A stretch of DNA of 64,000 bases from assembly GCA_036274115.1 (NCBI GenBank), contig DASUGI010000036.1:1-64000 (forward strand), written 5' to 3'. The stretch is from JADLHS01 sp036274115 (GTDB lineage Bacteria > Verrucomicrobiota > Verrucomicrobiia > Limisphaerales > JADLHS01). Below the pieces are notes generated by a model. It was not told the origin of the DNA. It did not search any database and was given only the letters and a program-made list of their open reading frames with translations. The position numbers and the translations under genes were made by a program. This document shows positions 7,469-16,776 of this stretch, piece after piece (within the stretch, counting starts at the first letter, position 1; every line of letters starts with the position of its first letter).

Positions 7469-10045
7469 TTAAGGCGTTTTGACCCGATAAAAGCGCTGCG
7501 GCGACGACGTGTTTGTTTCCGTCCACATACCCGTTGAGTTGGTTGGCGTCACCGCCGCCCGCGGAACAAAGGTATCCGTTACCTCGGTGGCACTCAATAC
7601 CTGATACGTCCGCCCGGCGGAGGCCGGCCAGGTCAGCGTGGGCGGCACGCCGGCAATGGAAACGCGGAATGGTTGCTCCGTTCCGATAATCCTGAACCAC
7701 CTGGTTTCGGTTCGATAGCTGGTTCCATCCGAGCGACTGACCAAGGCATAAAAGGGATGCAAGCCCGCGCCCAGACTGGCGGCGGGGACCGGGAACGTTG
7801 CACTGGAAACGTTGTTTGAACCGGCAAGCAACCCGCCCGTTGAAAATAATTCTATTTTGGAAATGCTGCCGGTGTTCGCCTGAACCGCAAATTGAAGGGT
7901 TGCTTCCAAAGCGGTGTTTGTCCCGCCGACTAACGCCGTGAACGTCGCAGACCAGGGATTGTTCTGGATGCGGACGCTTTGCGAAATGCGCTTTTGGGTT
8001 CGCACATGACTTCCCTCGTACGCCACGGCTGAGAGTTCGTGATATCCATCGGCAATGGTTGCGGTGTTGAATGGAAAGCTGAAACTGAGATGGGTGCGAC
8101 CGTCCGTAAGATAGAGATGGTTCCGCGGCTGAAGATCCGGCAGATTCTCGGTCAAGGAAACGGAACCGGAAGGCGCGATGTCAAACGTGCCGCTGATCGC
8201 CACTTGGAGTTGGGCCGCCTGGATTCCCAACGAGCGAGCCCGAAGATTGAACTGCACGACGGAACTCCCATTTACGAAATCTTCCACCACCAGCCCGTCC
8301 GCGCCTTGCAACGCGGGCTCTGCGTTGATGGCCGAGGCAAAGAGTTGGACAAAATCGATCAAACTCGTGCTTGCGGAATTGGTCACCGAAACGCTCACCA
8401 AGGCGCCGTTGGTCTTGGTGGCATTCAACGTCAAAGTGTCGCCGACTACCACCGTCCCGCCCACCTGGCAGATCACCCGGCCGTAAGCCGTCGTGTCAGG
8501 GAAGGTTGCCGCGGCCGGCCGAATGAAAGTGGTTAATTCACTCGCAGTACCGACGTAGTTGCTGACGGTAACAAACGTTTGCCCACCGGGCCGGTTGACA
8601 TCGCTGGATCGCAATTCAAGGCGGTCGCCGTGTGCATAAGCATCCACCCTGGTCACCGAACTGTTTACCGGGCTGTTGAGCAAGGCCGCAAGGCCGTTGG
8701 CGACCGTGGCAAGACTGGCGCCGGCAGGCACGGTGTAAGTCAGGTTCGTGCGCCCGGGCAAAGTGACGTAGAGACGGTTACCGGGCCTGGGCGGAATATT
8801 GGTCAGGGTTTGCAACAGAGTTCCGTCCAGAAACAAATCCACCTGCTGCAACGGACGAGTTTCATCGGCGGCGCTGAATTGGAGTGAGAGGTTGGTCGTT
8901 CCGACCAATAGGGAATTCGTTGGCAGGCCAACCCAGCCACCAGTGCTCGAGCGAGCAAAAGGCGCCGACAGCGGTTCCCCCACCAGAATCCCTTGATACG
9001 GGTTTGTCACACTCAAGTAGTAACACTCGGCAGCACTGAAGCCGCGCGCCTGGTAAAAGTAATTCCGTGGCGAGGCGAACTTTTCGGGATAAGCGCAAGG
9101 TTCGACCACCGTGCCATAACTGGCCGTCGCACCCGCTATGATGTAATCCAGTGCGTCGGTATGACCGCTGTTCTCGAAAATCGCACCGCTATAGGAAGTC
9201 AGATTGTCAGCGAGCGCCCCGGGCACAAACGCATTGGGTGTCACGGTATGAAGTTGCACGCCGTTCTGAAACCCGAGCAGATTCATCAGGCCGGCCGTCG
9301 AGGAAATGTTCGTTGCAAGGATGGAGTAGTTTCCTCTCACCCGCACATCGAAGATGGCATCGTCAGCAGCCAAATACCGCAGCGTGCGGATCGCGTCAAA
9401 CGTCTTGGCGAGATAAACTGACTGCGTTGGAAAGCTGCTATCACTGGCGACCCCGCGATCGACCAGCGACCGGGCCATGGCCAGATTGCTGGAAGTGAGC
9501 ATCATCACCATCCAGTTGTTACTCGAGGCTCCATTCGGAGGCGTTTGCCGGTAAATACCCTCCGTCCCCGCAAACAGGTTCAGGCTGGTCGGCGCCAGAT
9601 TACACGACGGCAAACCCGCGGGACACTTGGTGCAACCATCGGGCTTAAAGCCATAAAACAGAGCGGAGGTGGTGCTGTTTTGCCCGCTGGTTTCGGCCGC
9701 GCCCGTCTCCTGAATAACGCGATACGGGAAATCCATCGACAGTAACACATACTCTATCTGATTGCTCAACCCGCGGGTAGCGAGCATGGCATTCAACGGC
9801 GCTCGCAGCGTTGCCTCGAACTCGGCGCGCGTCCAATTGACCTTGCCGCCCGCCCAGTTCACGCGCAGCACGTTTTGCGGCGGCACACCGCGTTTCTCGC
9901 AGTAGTAATTGCCCAACTCCACCGAATCCGGGCTGTTCTGGTTAACAATGACGACGACGTTCAACCCGCTACCGCCGGCCAGGGCGCGGGCGCACGAGCA
10001 GCAAAGGATCAGTCCCAGCACGGTCCATTGAGAAAGCGTCTTCAC
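7469..10045 (-). CDS. Secreted TIGR03790 family protein
   Basis: The start is inferred as the GTG at 10045, which gives MKTLSQWTVLGLILCCSCARALA as a signal peptide; the frame is open to 10135 but that extension overlaps the clpC terminator. The product is about 858 residues. Residues 25-400 match TIGR03790: NVVVIVNQNSPDSVELGNYYCEKRGVP and YVLLSMDFPYRV. The middle holds beta-sandwich repeats, and the last 66 residues (LTWPASAGRTYQVL to RFYRVKTP) look like a divergent form of the C-terminal domain found on the large pectin-locus proteins. The function of TIGR03790 is not known to me. It precedes the STN-subtilisin gene by 15 bp, suggesting a working pair outside the cytoplasm. Confidence 0.75.
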   Translation of the reverse strand: MKTLSQWTVLGLILCCSCARALAGGSGLNVVVIVNQNSPDSVELGNYYCEKRGVPPQNVLRVNWAGGKVNWTRAEFEATLRAPLNAMLATRGLSNQIEYVLLSMDFPYRVIQETGAAETSGQNSTTSALFYGFKPDGCTKCPAGLPSCNLAPTSLNLFAGTEGIYRQTPPNGASSNNWMVMMLTSSNLAMARSLVDRGVASDSSFPTQSVYLAKTFDAIRTLRYLAADDAIFDVRVRGNYSILATNISSTAGLMNLLGFQNGVQLHTVTPNAFVPGALADNLTSYSGAIFENSGHTDALDYIIAGATASYGTVVEPCAYPEKFASPRNYFYQARGFSAAECYYLSVTNPYQGILVGEPLSAPFARSSTGGWVGLPTNSLLVGTTNLSLQFSAADETRPLQQVDLFLDGTLLQTLTNIPPRPGNRLYVTLPGRTNLTYTVPAGASLATVANGLAALLNSPVNSSVTRVDAYAHGDRLELRSSDVNRPGGQTFVTVSNYVGTASELTTFIRPAAATFPDTTAYGRVICQVGGTVVVGDTLTLNATKTNGALVSVSVTNSASTSLIDFVQLFASAINAEPALQGADGLVVEDFVNGSSVVQFNLRARSLGIQAAQLQVAISGTFDIAPSGSVSLTENLPDLQPRNHLYLTDGRTHLSFSFPFNTATIADGYHELSAVAYEGSHVRTQKRISQSVRIQNNPWSATFTALVGGTNTALEATLQFAVQANTGSISKIELFSTGGLLAGSNNVSSATFPVPAASLGAGLHPFYALVSRSDGTSYRTETRWFRIIGTEQPFRVSIAGVPPTLTWPASAGRTYQVLSATEVTDTFVPRAAVTPTNSTGMWTETNTSSPQRFYRVKTP

Positions 10046-10095
10046 TAAATCAATTCTCACTGATAACACTGCGATGTAAAGCTGAGGACGCAAAC

Positions 10096-10124
10096 AAAAA
10101 CGCCAGCCGCAAGGCGACTGGCGT
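10096..10124 (-). terminator. Terminator of the ilvE-mcsAB-clpC operon
   Basis: Read on the minus strand, ACGCCAGTCGC-CTT-GCGGCTGGCGT forms an 11-bp stem with one G-T pair, followed by TTTTTG. It begins 19 bp after the clpC stop codon. Confidence 0.88.
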
Positions 10125-10142
10125 GAATTCTCCACGAACTCG

Positions 10143-12644
10143 TTAACTCGATAGCGCGCCCGTCGCCGAGGCGTTCTGGCTGAAGACCAACTTGTCTTTG
10201 TCCGCAGTCACGCGAATCGGTTCGCCTTCGTGAAACTGCCCGCGCAACAGTTCTTCGGCCAGCGGGTCTTCCAGGAAACGTTCCACGGACCGGCGCATCG
10301 GCCGCGCGCCGTATTGCGGATCGTAGCCCTTGTCTACCAGGAAATCCTTGGCACTCTCGTCCAGGACCAATTGCAGATTCTTGCCTTTCAACCGCGCAAC
10401 AACCTTGTTGATCTCGAGGTCCAGAATTTGAATCAAATCCGGTTTGGTCAATGAACGGAACACAATGACGTCATCGAGACGGTTCAGGAATTCCGGCCGG
10501 AATGTCTTCTTGGCCTCATCCAGGATGCGCTCGCGCATCTTCTCGTACGTGGACTCATCCGAGATGGGAGAAAAGCCCAGCGTGGCGCCGCGCTTGATCG
10601 TATCCGACCCAACATTCGACGTGAGCAGAATGATCGTATTACGGAAGTTCACAACCCGGCCCACATTGTCGGTGAGCTTGCCTTCTTCCAGAATCTGCAA
10701 CAGCATGTTCCAGACATCGGGATGGGCTTTCTCGATTTCATCAAACAACACCACCGAATAGGGTTTGCGGCGGACTTGTTCCGTCAATTGGCCACCTTCC
10801 TCATAACCCACATAACCGGGCGGCGAACCCACCAGACGCGACACATTGAACTTCTCCATGTATTCGCTCATGTCGAGCTGGATGAGCGACTTGGAATCAC
10901 CGAACATCTGTTCGGCCAGTGTCTTTGCCAAAAGCGTCTTGCCCACGCCAGTGGGCCCGAGCAATAGAAATGTTCCGATGGGCCGTCGCGGATCTTTCAA
11001 ATCAGCGCGGGAACGCCGCAGCGCCTTGCAAATCGCGGAAACCCCTTCCTTCTGACCGATGACGACCTTGGCCATTTCACCTTCCACGGCGAGCAAACGG
11101 TGCATTTCGTCCTGGCCCATCCGTTGCAGCGGAACGCCAGTCCATTTGGAAACCACGTTGAGAATATCTTCCTCTCCCACTTGCACCCGTTTCTCCTCAC
11201 GCGAAGTGCGCCACTCACGCATAATCGTTTCCAGCTTCTCTTTGGCCTGCTTTTCACGATCGCGCATGTGCGCCGCGCCCTCGAAGTCCTGATTCTTGAT
11301 CGCCTTTTCTTTCTTGCCTTTAATCTCCTCGATCTCGACTTCGATTTGTTTGACCTCCGGCGGACGCGTCATCGTGCTGATGCGCGCGCGGGAACCCGCC
11401 TCGTCCAGGACATCAATCGCCTTGTCCGGCAGAAAGCGGTCCGTGATATAGCGGTCGGAAAGCCGGACCGCCGCCGCCACCGCGTCATCGGTAAACTCAG
11501 CCTTGTGGTGCTCTTCGTACTTCTGTCGCAAGCCCTTCAAAATCTCAATCGCGTCTTCAATCGATGGCGCTTCGACACGCACCGACTGGAAGCGGCGTTC
11601 CAGCGCCGCATCCTTCTCAATGTACTTGCGATACTCGTTGAGCGTCGTGGCGCCAACGCACTGCATCTCACCCCGGCTTAACGCCGGCTTGATGATGTTC
11701 GAGGCATCCATCGTGCCTTCCGCCGAACCCGCCCCAACGATGGTGTGCAACTCATCGATGAACAGAATGATATTTTTCGCGCGACGAATCTCGTCCATCA
11801 CGGCCTTGATCCGCTCCTCAAACTGGCCCCGATATTTTGTTCCGGCGACCATGAGCGCGAGGTCCAAAGTGATGACTCGCTTGTCCCGCAGCAACTCCGG
11901 CACGTTGCCTTTGGCAATCTCCTGAGCCAGTCCTTCAACGATCGCCGTCTTGCCCACCCCGGCCTCGCCCAACAACACGGGATTGTTCTTCGTGCGCCGG
12001 CAAAGAATCTGGATGACGCGCTCAATCTCATTCTTGCGCCCGATCACCGGATCCATGTCACCCTTGCGGGCGATCTCCGTGAGGTCGCGACCAAACGCTT
12101 TCAGCGCAGGCGTCTTGACATCGCCTCTCTTTTCGCCAGCCGGTGTTTTTTCCGGACTCTCGGAACCCGGCTGCTCTTCGCCTTGTTGCGCAAAGTTCGG
12201 ATCCAGCTCCTTTAAGATTTCCTGGCGAGTCTGCTCGATATCGACTTCAAGATTCTTCAGCACACGGGCAGCAACGCCATCACCTTCCCGCAAGAGCCCG
12301 AGTAAGATGTGTTCGGTTCCGACGTAGGTATGATTCAGGGCCTTGGCTTCCTTCGAGGCCAGTGCCAAAACTTTCTTCACGCGCGGGGTGTATGGGATAT
12401 TCCCGATCATCTTCTGGTCCGGCCCCGTCCCCACTTGCTTTTCCACTTCCATCCGGACCGTTTCCAGATCCAGCCCCATCTTCTGGAGAACATTCACCGC
12501 CACGCCCTGGCCCAACTTGATCAGCCCCAGCAAAAGATGCTCGGTGCCGACAAAGTTGTGGTTGAAGCGGTCGGCTTCTTTGCGCGCCAGCGCGAGCACT
12601 TGTTGAGCCCGCGGGGTAAAATTGTTCATGGCTTCTTCGCTCAT
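10143..12644 (-). CDS. clpC: ATP-dependent Clp unfoldase ClpC
   Basis: The 833-residue protein has all ClpC parts: a double Clp-N repeat (residues 1-150, two copies of VGTEHLLLGL-like motifs), AAA1 with Walker A Lys232 in GEAGVGKTA and Walker B ILFIDELHT, a UVR-containing middle domain (about 430-470), and AAA2 with Walker A Lys569 in GPTGVGKTLLAK and Walker B VVLFDEIEKAHPD. It unfolds substrates for ClpP, whose gene is not in the window. It is the last gene of the operon after mcsB (15 bp gap), matching the known use of McsB phosphoarginine as a ClpC degradation tag. Translation could instead start at Met6 (MNNFTPRAQ). Confidence 0.97.
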   Translation of the reverse strand: MSEEAMNNFTPRAQQVLALARKEADRFNHNFVGTEHLLLGLIKLGQGVAVNVLQKMGLDLETVRMEVEKQVGTGPDQKMIGNIPYTPRVKKVLALASKEAKALNHTYVGTEHILLGLLREGDGVAARVLKNLEVDIEQTRQEILKELDPNFAQQGEEQPGSESPEKTPAGEKRGDVKTPALKAFGRDLTEIARKGDMDPVIGRKNEIERVIQILCRRTKNNPVLLGEAGVGKTAIVEGLAQEIAKGNVPELLRDKRVITLDLALMVAGTKYRGQFEERIKAVMDEIRRAKNIILFIDELHTIVGAGSAEGTMDASNIIKPALSRGEMQCVGATTLNEYRKYIEKDAALERRFQSVRVEAPSIEDAIEILKGLRQKYEEHHKAEFTDDAVAAAVRLSDRYITDRFLPDKAIDVLDEAGSRARISTMTRPPEVKQIEVEIEEIKGKKEKAIKNQDFEGAAHMRDREKQAKEKLETIMREWRTSREEKRVQVGEEDILNVVSKWTGVPLQRMGQDEMHRLLAVEGEMAKVVIGQKEGVSAICKALRRSRADLKDPRRPIGTFLLLGPTGVGKTLLAKTLAEQMFGDSKSLIQLDMSEYMEKFNVSRLVGSPPGYVGYEEGGQLTEQVRRKPYSVVLFDEIEKAHPDVWNMLLQILEEGKLTDNVGRVVNFRNTIILLTSNVGSDTIKRGATLGFSPISDESTYEKMRERILDEAKKTFRPEFLNRLDDVIVFRSLTKPDLIQILDLEINKVVARLKGKNLQLVLDESAKDFLVDKGYDPQYGARPMRRSVERFLEDPLAEELLRGQFHEGEPIRVTADKDKLVFSQNASATGALSS

Positions 12645-12659
12645 ACTCGCTTCACAATG

Positions 12660-13775
12660 CTATGATTTGTCGCCTTTGTCCATTCCCTCCGCCGACGGAC
12701 TGGCGGGACGCGCCACCGGGCGTTTCACTGGCTTGAGTCGCTCGCGCAACATGTCCGCTCGGAGCAGGTCGCGTTCCTCGGCGGACAGCTTTTCCGAGTG
12801 CTGTTTCTGCAAATGCGCCGGCTGCGTCAGGATGAACAACTCATCCACCAACGCCTCGTCCGCTCCCGGGAACGATCCCACTTCCACCCCGAGGCGAAGC
12901 AGGGACAACAGGTTCATCGTTTCTTTGGAAGAAATGCTATGGGCATTGGCCAGAATGCCATACGCGCGCCCAATATGATTATGAATCATCTTGGGCTTCT
13001 TCTCGATCAGGGTCGCCCGGGCATTTTCCTCATGCTCAATGATCTGGGCCAATACCTTCTCCAGGCGCTCCACAATCGTCGTCTCCGACTCGCCCAACGT
13101 CATCTGATTGGACACCTGAAAGACATTCCCCAACGCCTCCGTGCCCTCGCCATAAAGCCCGCGGACCGCCAACCCCAGCTTGTTCACCGACTGGATGATT
13201 GGATTGATTTGCTCCGCCAGCACCAATCCCGGCAGATGCAACATGGCGCTCACCCGGATACCCGTTCCGAGGTTGGTGGGGCAGGCCGTCAAATATCCAA
13301 GGTCGTTGCTGAAAGCGTAATTGAGCTTCTTCTCGAGTTCGGAATCCAACCGATCAATTGCCGTCCAGGCCTGGCGCAGTTGAAGTCCGGGTCGCAGCGC
13401 CTGCATCCGCAAATGGTCTTCCTCGTTGATCATCACGCAGAACGTCTCCTCGGCGTTCAGAACCACGCCGCTGCCGACGTTTCTTGCCGCATGCTCGCGA
13501 CTGATCAAATGCCGCTCCACCAGGATCTGCTTGTCGAGCGCCGTGAGGTTGTCCATCGTCTCGGAGAATGCGCCCTTCAATTCCGGCAGGCTCTCCACGG
13601 CGGGCCGAATCATTTCCAGGACGCGCACCCGTTCCGGCTTTTTGGCCCAACCCGGAAAAGCGCCATCCTTGATGTTGCGCGCGAGCCGCACCCGGCTCGA
13701 CATCACGATGCGGTCGTGCGGCCCTTTGCGATGAGCGCTCTGGGATGCGGATACCAGAAATTTATCCAAGTCCAT
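12660..13775 (-). CDS. mcsB: Protein-arginine kinase McsB
   Basis: The 371-residue protein belongs to the phosphagen-kinase-like family and phosphorylates arginine residues on proteins. RIVMSSRVRLARNI near residue 23 and the CPTNLGTGIR block with Cys165 are the ATP/guanidino-site motifs; the flexible loop region RGLYGEGTEA follows. It lies 13 bp downstream of mcsA and 15 bp upstream of clpC on the same strand, the order known from Firmicutes. The C-terminal 25 residues are a basic, proline-rich tail. Confidence 0.96.
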   Translation of the reverse strand: MDLDKFLVSASQSAHRKGPHDRIVMSSRVRLARNIKDGAFPGWAKKPERVRVLEMIRPAVESLPELKGAFSETMDNLTALDKQILVERHLISREHAARNVGSGVVLNAEETFCVMINEEDHLRMQALRPGLQLRQAWTAIDRLDSELEKKLNYAFSNDLGYLTACPTNLGTGIRVSAMLHLPGLVLAEQINPIIQSVNKLGLAVRGLYGEGTEALGNVFQVSNQMTLGESETTIVERLEKVLAQIIEHEENARATLIEKKPKMIHNHIGRAYGILANAHSISSKETMNLLSLLRLGVEVGSFPGADEALVDELFILTQPAHLQKQHSEKLSAEERDLLRADMLRERLKPVKRPVARPASPSAEGMDKGDKS

Positions 13776-13788
13776 ACGACCTCCTCGA

Positions 13789-14292
13789 CTAAGCCGACGT
13801 TACCAGGCGACTGCTCAATTGCTTGATCTCGTCCCGCAACTGGGCCGCCTGTTCGAAATCCTCCGTCTCGATCGCCTTCGCCAGTTTCTTCTGCAACGAA
13901 TTCATCCGCTCGGTCAAATCGCGTTTGGACCGCAAGTTCTCCGGCACCTTTCCCACATGCCGCGTGCCCTTGTGCATCGACTTGAGCAATCCGCCGAGCC
14001 CCTCGGAAAACGTCTTGTAGCATTCCGCACAACCCAGCCGGCCCGACTTCTTGAAGTCAGCCTGCGTGAAACCGCACTGCGGGCACTTGGTCTCCGCGCC
14101 GCCCACCGCCTGTTCGAGTTCCTGGGAGGCACCCAATCCGAGTAACAAATCCGCAAGCGAAAACCCTTGCTGGTCATTCACGCCCTTCGACTTCGCGCAA
14201 TCCTCGCAGAGGTCGACCTTCTGCATCTTGTCACCCGTAATCTGAGTGAGATGCACGGTCGCAGTCTTTTCTTTGCAGACGCAGCAGAGCAT
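13789..14292 (-). CDS. mcsA: McsA, zinc-finger activator of McsB
   Basis: Started at the Met of MLCCVCKEKTA, the protein has about 167 residues. It contains two zinc sites, each made from paired CxxC motifs: CCVC with CEDC, then CPQC with CAEC. A UVR domain lies at the C-terminus (ERMNSLQKKLAKAIETEDFEQAAQLRDEIK). In Firmicutes McsA activates the McsB kinase. A start 10 codons upstream at 14322 would overlap ilvE, but those residues (MSRYTDRNRN) read like translated intergenic sequence; the chosen start lies within the operon just after the ilvE stop. Confidence 0.93.
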   Translation of the reverse strand: MLCCVCKEKTATVHLTQITGDKMQKVDLCEDCAKSKGVNDQQGFSLADLLLGLGASQELEQAVGGAETKCPQCGFTQADFKKSGRLGCAECYKTFSEGLGGLLKSMHKGTRHVGKVPENLRSKRDLTERMNSLQKKLAKAIETEDFEQAAQLRDEIKQLSSRLVTSA

Positions 14293-14302
14293 ATTTCTAT
14301 TT

Positions 14303-15175
14303 CTATCCGTATATCGGCTCACCCGACGCTTTCGTCAAGGCGTGGTAATTTTCGACCAGCTTCCGGGTCAACGACCCCGGTTTGCCGTTGCCAATCACCC
14401 GGCCATCGATCTTCACCACCGGCATAATCTCCGCGCCCGTTCCTGTCAGGAAACATTCGTCCGCATTAAACAAATCATAACGCGTCAGATTCGGTTCAGA
14501 AACCTTGATCCCCAACTGCACCGCAATATCCATCACCGTCCCGCGCGTAATACCATAAAGTGCCCCGGCCGACAGTGGCGGGGTGGATAACACCCCATTC
14601 TTGATAATGAACAAATTATCCGCAGTACACTCAGCCACGAAGCCTTCGGCATTCAGCATCACCGCTTCCTCCACGCCGGCGTTGTTGGCCTCGATCTTTG
14701 CCAGGACGTTGTTGAGATAATTCAACGACTTGATGGCCGGGTTCACCGCGCCGTGCAAATTGCGCACGGTCGGCACGGTGACAATATCCATCCCCTTCGC
14801 GTAAAGCTCCGCCGGGTAAACCTGAATTTTCCCGGCAATGATAATCACCGACCCGTTCTTACAGTTCCGTGGATTCAAACCCAGCGTTCCCACGCCACGC
14901 GTCACCACCAACCGGATATAACCTTCCCGCAACTTGTTTCGGCGGCAGGTCTCGACCGTGGCCTTCATCAACTGCGCGTGCGTCATCGGCATCTCGAGCA
15001 GGATCGCCTTGGCGGAATAAAACAGCCGATCAATGTGTTCCTTTAATTTGAAGACGCGCCCATTGTAAATCCGGATGCCCTCAAAGACCCCGTCGCCATA
15101 CAGCAATCCGTGATCGAACACGGACACCTTGGCGTTCCATTCGTCGTAGTATTTCCCGTCAACAAAGACTTTCAT
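14303..15175 (-). CDS. ilvE: Branched-chain amino acid aminotransferase (class IV)
   Basis: The 290-residue fold-type IV PLP enzyme carries the fragment VSVFDHGLLYGDGVFEGIR at its N-terminus, the Schiff-base Lys149 in NPAIKSLNYLNN, and EAVMLNAEGFVAECTADNLF plus FLTGTGAEIMPV in the cofactor phosphate-binding half. It transfers the amino group to branched-chain keto acids; a D-amino acid transaminase or aminodeoxychorismate lyase is a weaker alternative in this fold. It is the first gene of the mcsA-mcsB-clpC transcription unit, and its stop lies just past the chosen mcsA start on the same strand. Confidence 0.9.
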   Translation of the reverse strand: MKVFVDGKYYDEWNAKVSVFDHGLLYGDGVFEGIRIYNGRVFKLKEHIDRLFYSAKAILLEMPMTHAQLMKATVETCRRNKLREGYIRLVVTRGVGTLGLNPRNCKNGSVIIIAGKIQVYPAELYAKGMDIVTVPTVRNLHGAVNPAIKSLNYLNNVLAKIEANNAGVEEAVMLNAEGFVAECTADNLFIIKNGVLSTPPLSAGALYGITRGTVMDIAVQLGIKVSEPNLTRYDLFNADECFLTGTGAEIMPVVKIDGRVIGNGKPGSLTRKLVENYHALTKASGEPIYG

Positions 15176-15326
15176 TTCTAAACGGTGGCAAGCTAGGAGA
15201 AATAACAGGTCAACGCAAACGTGAATTTAACTCGTGCCGCGCTCATTTTGCTTCCCTGCGGGCGTTTCCTGCTTATGCTCAATGCCGCCGCGCGCACCGT
15301 GGCAGGGAAACTTTTCAACCAACACA

Positions 15327-15815
15327 ATGAGCAAAATCACTGTAGGCATTTTGATGGGCAGCGACTCCGACTGGCCCACGATGAAAGCCGCCGCCGACGC
15401 CCTGAAGGAATTCGACATCGCGTCCGAAGCCAAAGTCATCTCCGCCCATCGCACTCCGCGTGACCTGGAGCAATACGTCTCCACCGCGCGCGAACGCGGC
15501 TTGCGCGTCCTCATCTGCGGCGCCGGCGGCGCGGCGCATCTACCCGGTGTCACCGCGGCCTTCACCACCCTGCCCGTCATCGGTGTTCCCATCATGGGCA
15601 AAGCACTGGATGGAATGGATTCCCTGCTCTCGATTGTTCAAATGCCACCCGGCGTCCCCGTCGCCACCGTGGGGGTCAACGCCGCGCGCAATGCCGGCTT
15701 GCTGGCCGCTCAAATCATCGGCAGCGGCGACGCCGCCATGCAAACCAAACTCGACGCGTTCAAGGAGAAGCTCGCTGCCGAATCCCGCGCCAAGAACAAG
15801 ACTCTCGCGGCCTGA
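15327..15815 (+). CDS. purE: N5-carboxyaminoimidazole ribonucleotide mutase
   Basis: The ATG at 15327 begins MSKITVGILMGSDSDWPTMK, the usual PurE N-terminus, giving 162 residues. SAHRTP near residue 42 and the CGAGGAAHLPG segment near 70 are substrate-binding loops of class I PurE, followed by VPIMGKALDGMDSLLSI. It converts N5-CAIR to CAIR in purine synthesis. purK is not next to it; the gene is divergent from ilvE. Confidence 0.96.
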   Translation: MSKITVGILMGSDSDWPTMKAAADALKEFDIASEAKVISAHRTPRDLEQYVSTARERGLRVLICGAGGAAHLPGVTAAFTTLPVIGVPIMGKALDGMDSLLSIVQMPPGVPVATVGVNAARNAGLLAAQIIGSGDAAMQTKLDAFKEKLAAESRAKNKTLAA

Positions 15816-15966
15816 CCAAATGAACAGCCGCCTGACTATCTGCAATCCGCGTCGCCAGTCCTCTTTTGGACTGCGCCGGCAGAGCGCAGCGGCGACGACG
15901 CTTTCGCCCCACAGAGCAATCCACCATTGGAACATTCAAAGTCACGCCGCACTCCACGGACGCGCC

Positions 15967-16101
15967 CGTAGCGCAGGTTTCCAACCTGCTGTATCGCGGA
16001 TTTTCAATCCGCTTGCCGTGGAAAGTTTCTGCGATCTCAGGTCGTCGGGAGGTCTGCCGAATAGAATTCGGCGATACAGCAGGTTGCAAACCTGCGCTAC
16101 G
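15967..16101. repeat. Long inverted repeat upstream of carbonic anhydrase
   Basis: The arm at 15967-15997 (CGTAGCGCAGGTTTCCAACC...) and the reverse complement of 16071-16101 are 30 of 31 identical. Each arm also contains its own small palindrome, CAGGTT-AACCTG. The 73-bp interior holds further short hairpins. The right arm ends 13 bp before the carbonic anhydrase ATG. It looks like a dispersed palindromic element of the genome. The remaining intergenic sequence from 15816 shows no gene. Confidence 0.85.
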
Positions 16102-16114
16102 ATTTCAGGCTGCC

Positions 16115-16753
16115 ATGCAAAAGCTCATTGAAGGCGTTCACAGGTTTCAGCAGGATGAGTTTGGCAATTACCGCAAGCTGTTCAAGAAACTGTCGCGCGA
16201 AGGGCAGAACCCGCACACGCTGTTCATCACCTGCTCGGACTCGCGCGTCCTGGCCGAGCTGATCACCCAGAGCAAGCCCGGCGATTTGTTCGTCGTCAAA
16301 AACATCGGCAACATCGTCCCGCCCGCCAACGCGGTGGGCAGCACCAACTCCACCGCCGCCGCCATCGAGTTCGCCATCGAGTCCCTCGAAGTGAGCGACA
16401 TCGTCGTTTGCGGCCATTCTCAGTGCGGCGCCATGGAAGCCCTGCTCAAAGGCCTGCCAACGGAAAAACCCATGCCGCACCTTCAGGATTGGCTCGCGTT
16501 GGCCGCGCCCGTCCGCCACGTCCTCCACACTCAATATCAACACCTGAAGAGCGACGCGGAACTGACCACCGCCGCTGCCGAAGAGAACGTCCTGTTCGCG
16601 CTGGAGAATCTCTACTCCTATCCCGGCGTGAAGAAGCGATTGGAGAACGGCTCCGTCCGACTGCACGGTTGGTTCTTCAAAATCGCCACCGCCGAACTGT
16701 TCGCGTTCGATCCGGAATCAAAACAGTTCCTGCCGTTGGTCACAGAGAAGTGA
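16115..16753 (+). CDS. Beta-class carbonic anhydrase
   Basis: Started at MQKLIEGVHRFQQDEF, the protein has 212 residues and full beta-CA motifs: TCSDSR with zinc ligand C40 and the D42-R44 dyad, then CGHSQCGAM with ligands H101 and C104. VVKNIGNIVPP is the conserved strand between them. It interconverts CO2 and bicarbonate in the cytoplasm. The frame is open far upstream, but that stretch is the inverted repeat and is not coding. No Shine-Dalgarno sequence is visible because the repeat ends just before the start. Confidence 0.94.
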   Translation: MQKLIEGVHRFQQDEFGNYRKLFKKLSREGQNPHTLFITCSDSRVLAELITQSKPGDLFVVKNIGNIVPPANAVGSTNSTAAAIEFAIESLEVSDIVVCGHSQCGAMEALLKGLPTEKPMPHLQDWLALAAPVRHVLHTQYQHLKSDAELTTAAAEENVLFALENLYSYPGVKKRLENGSVRLHGWFFKIATAELFAFDPESKQFLPLVTEK

Positions 16754-16776
16754 ATCAAGTCACGCAGATCATTTCC

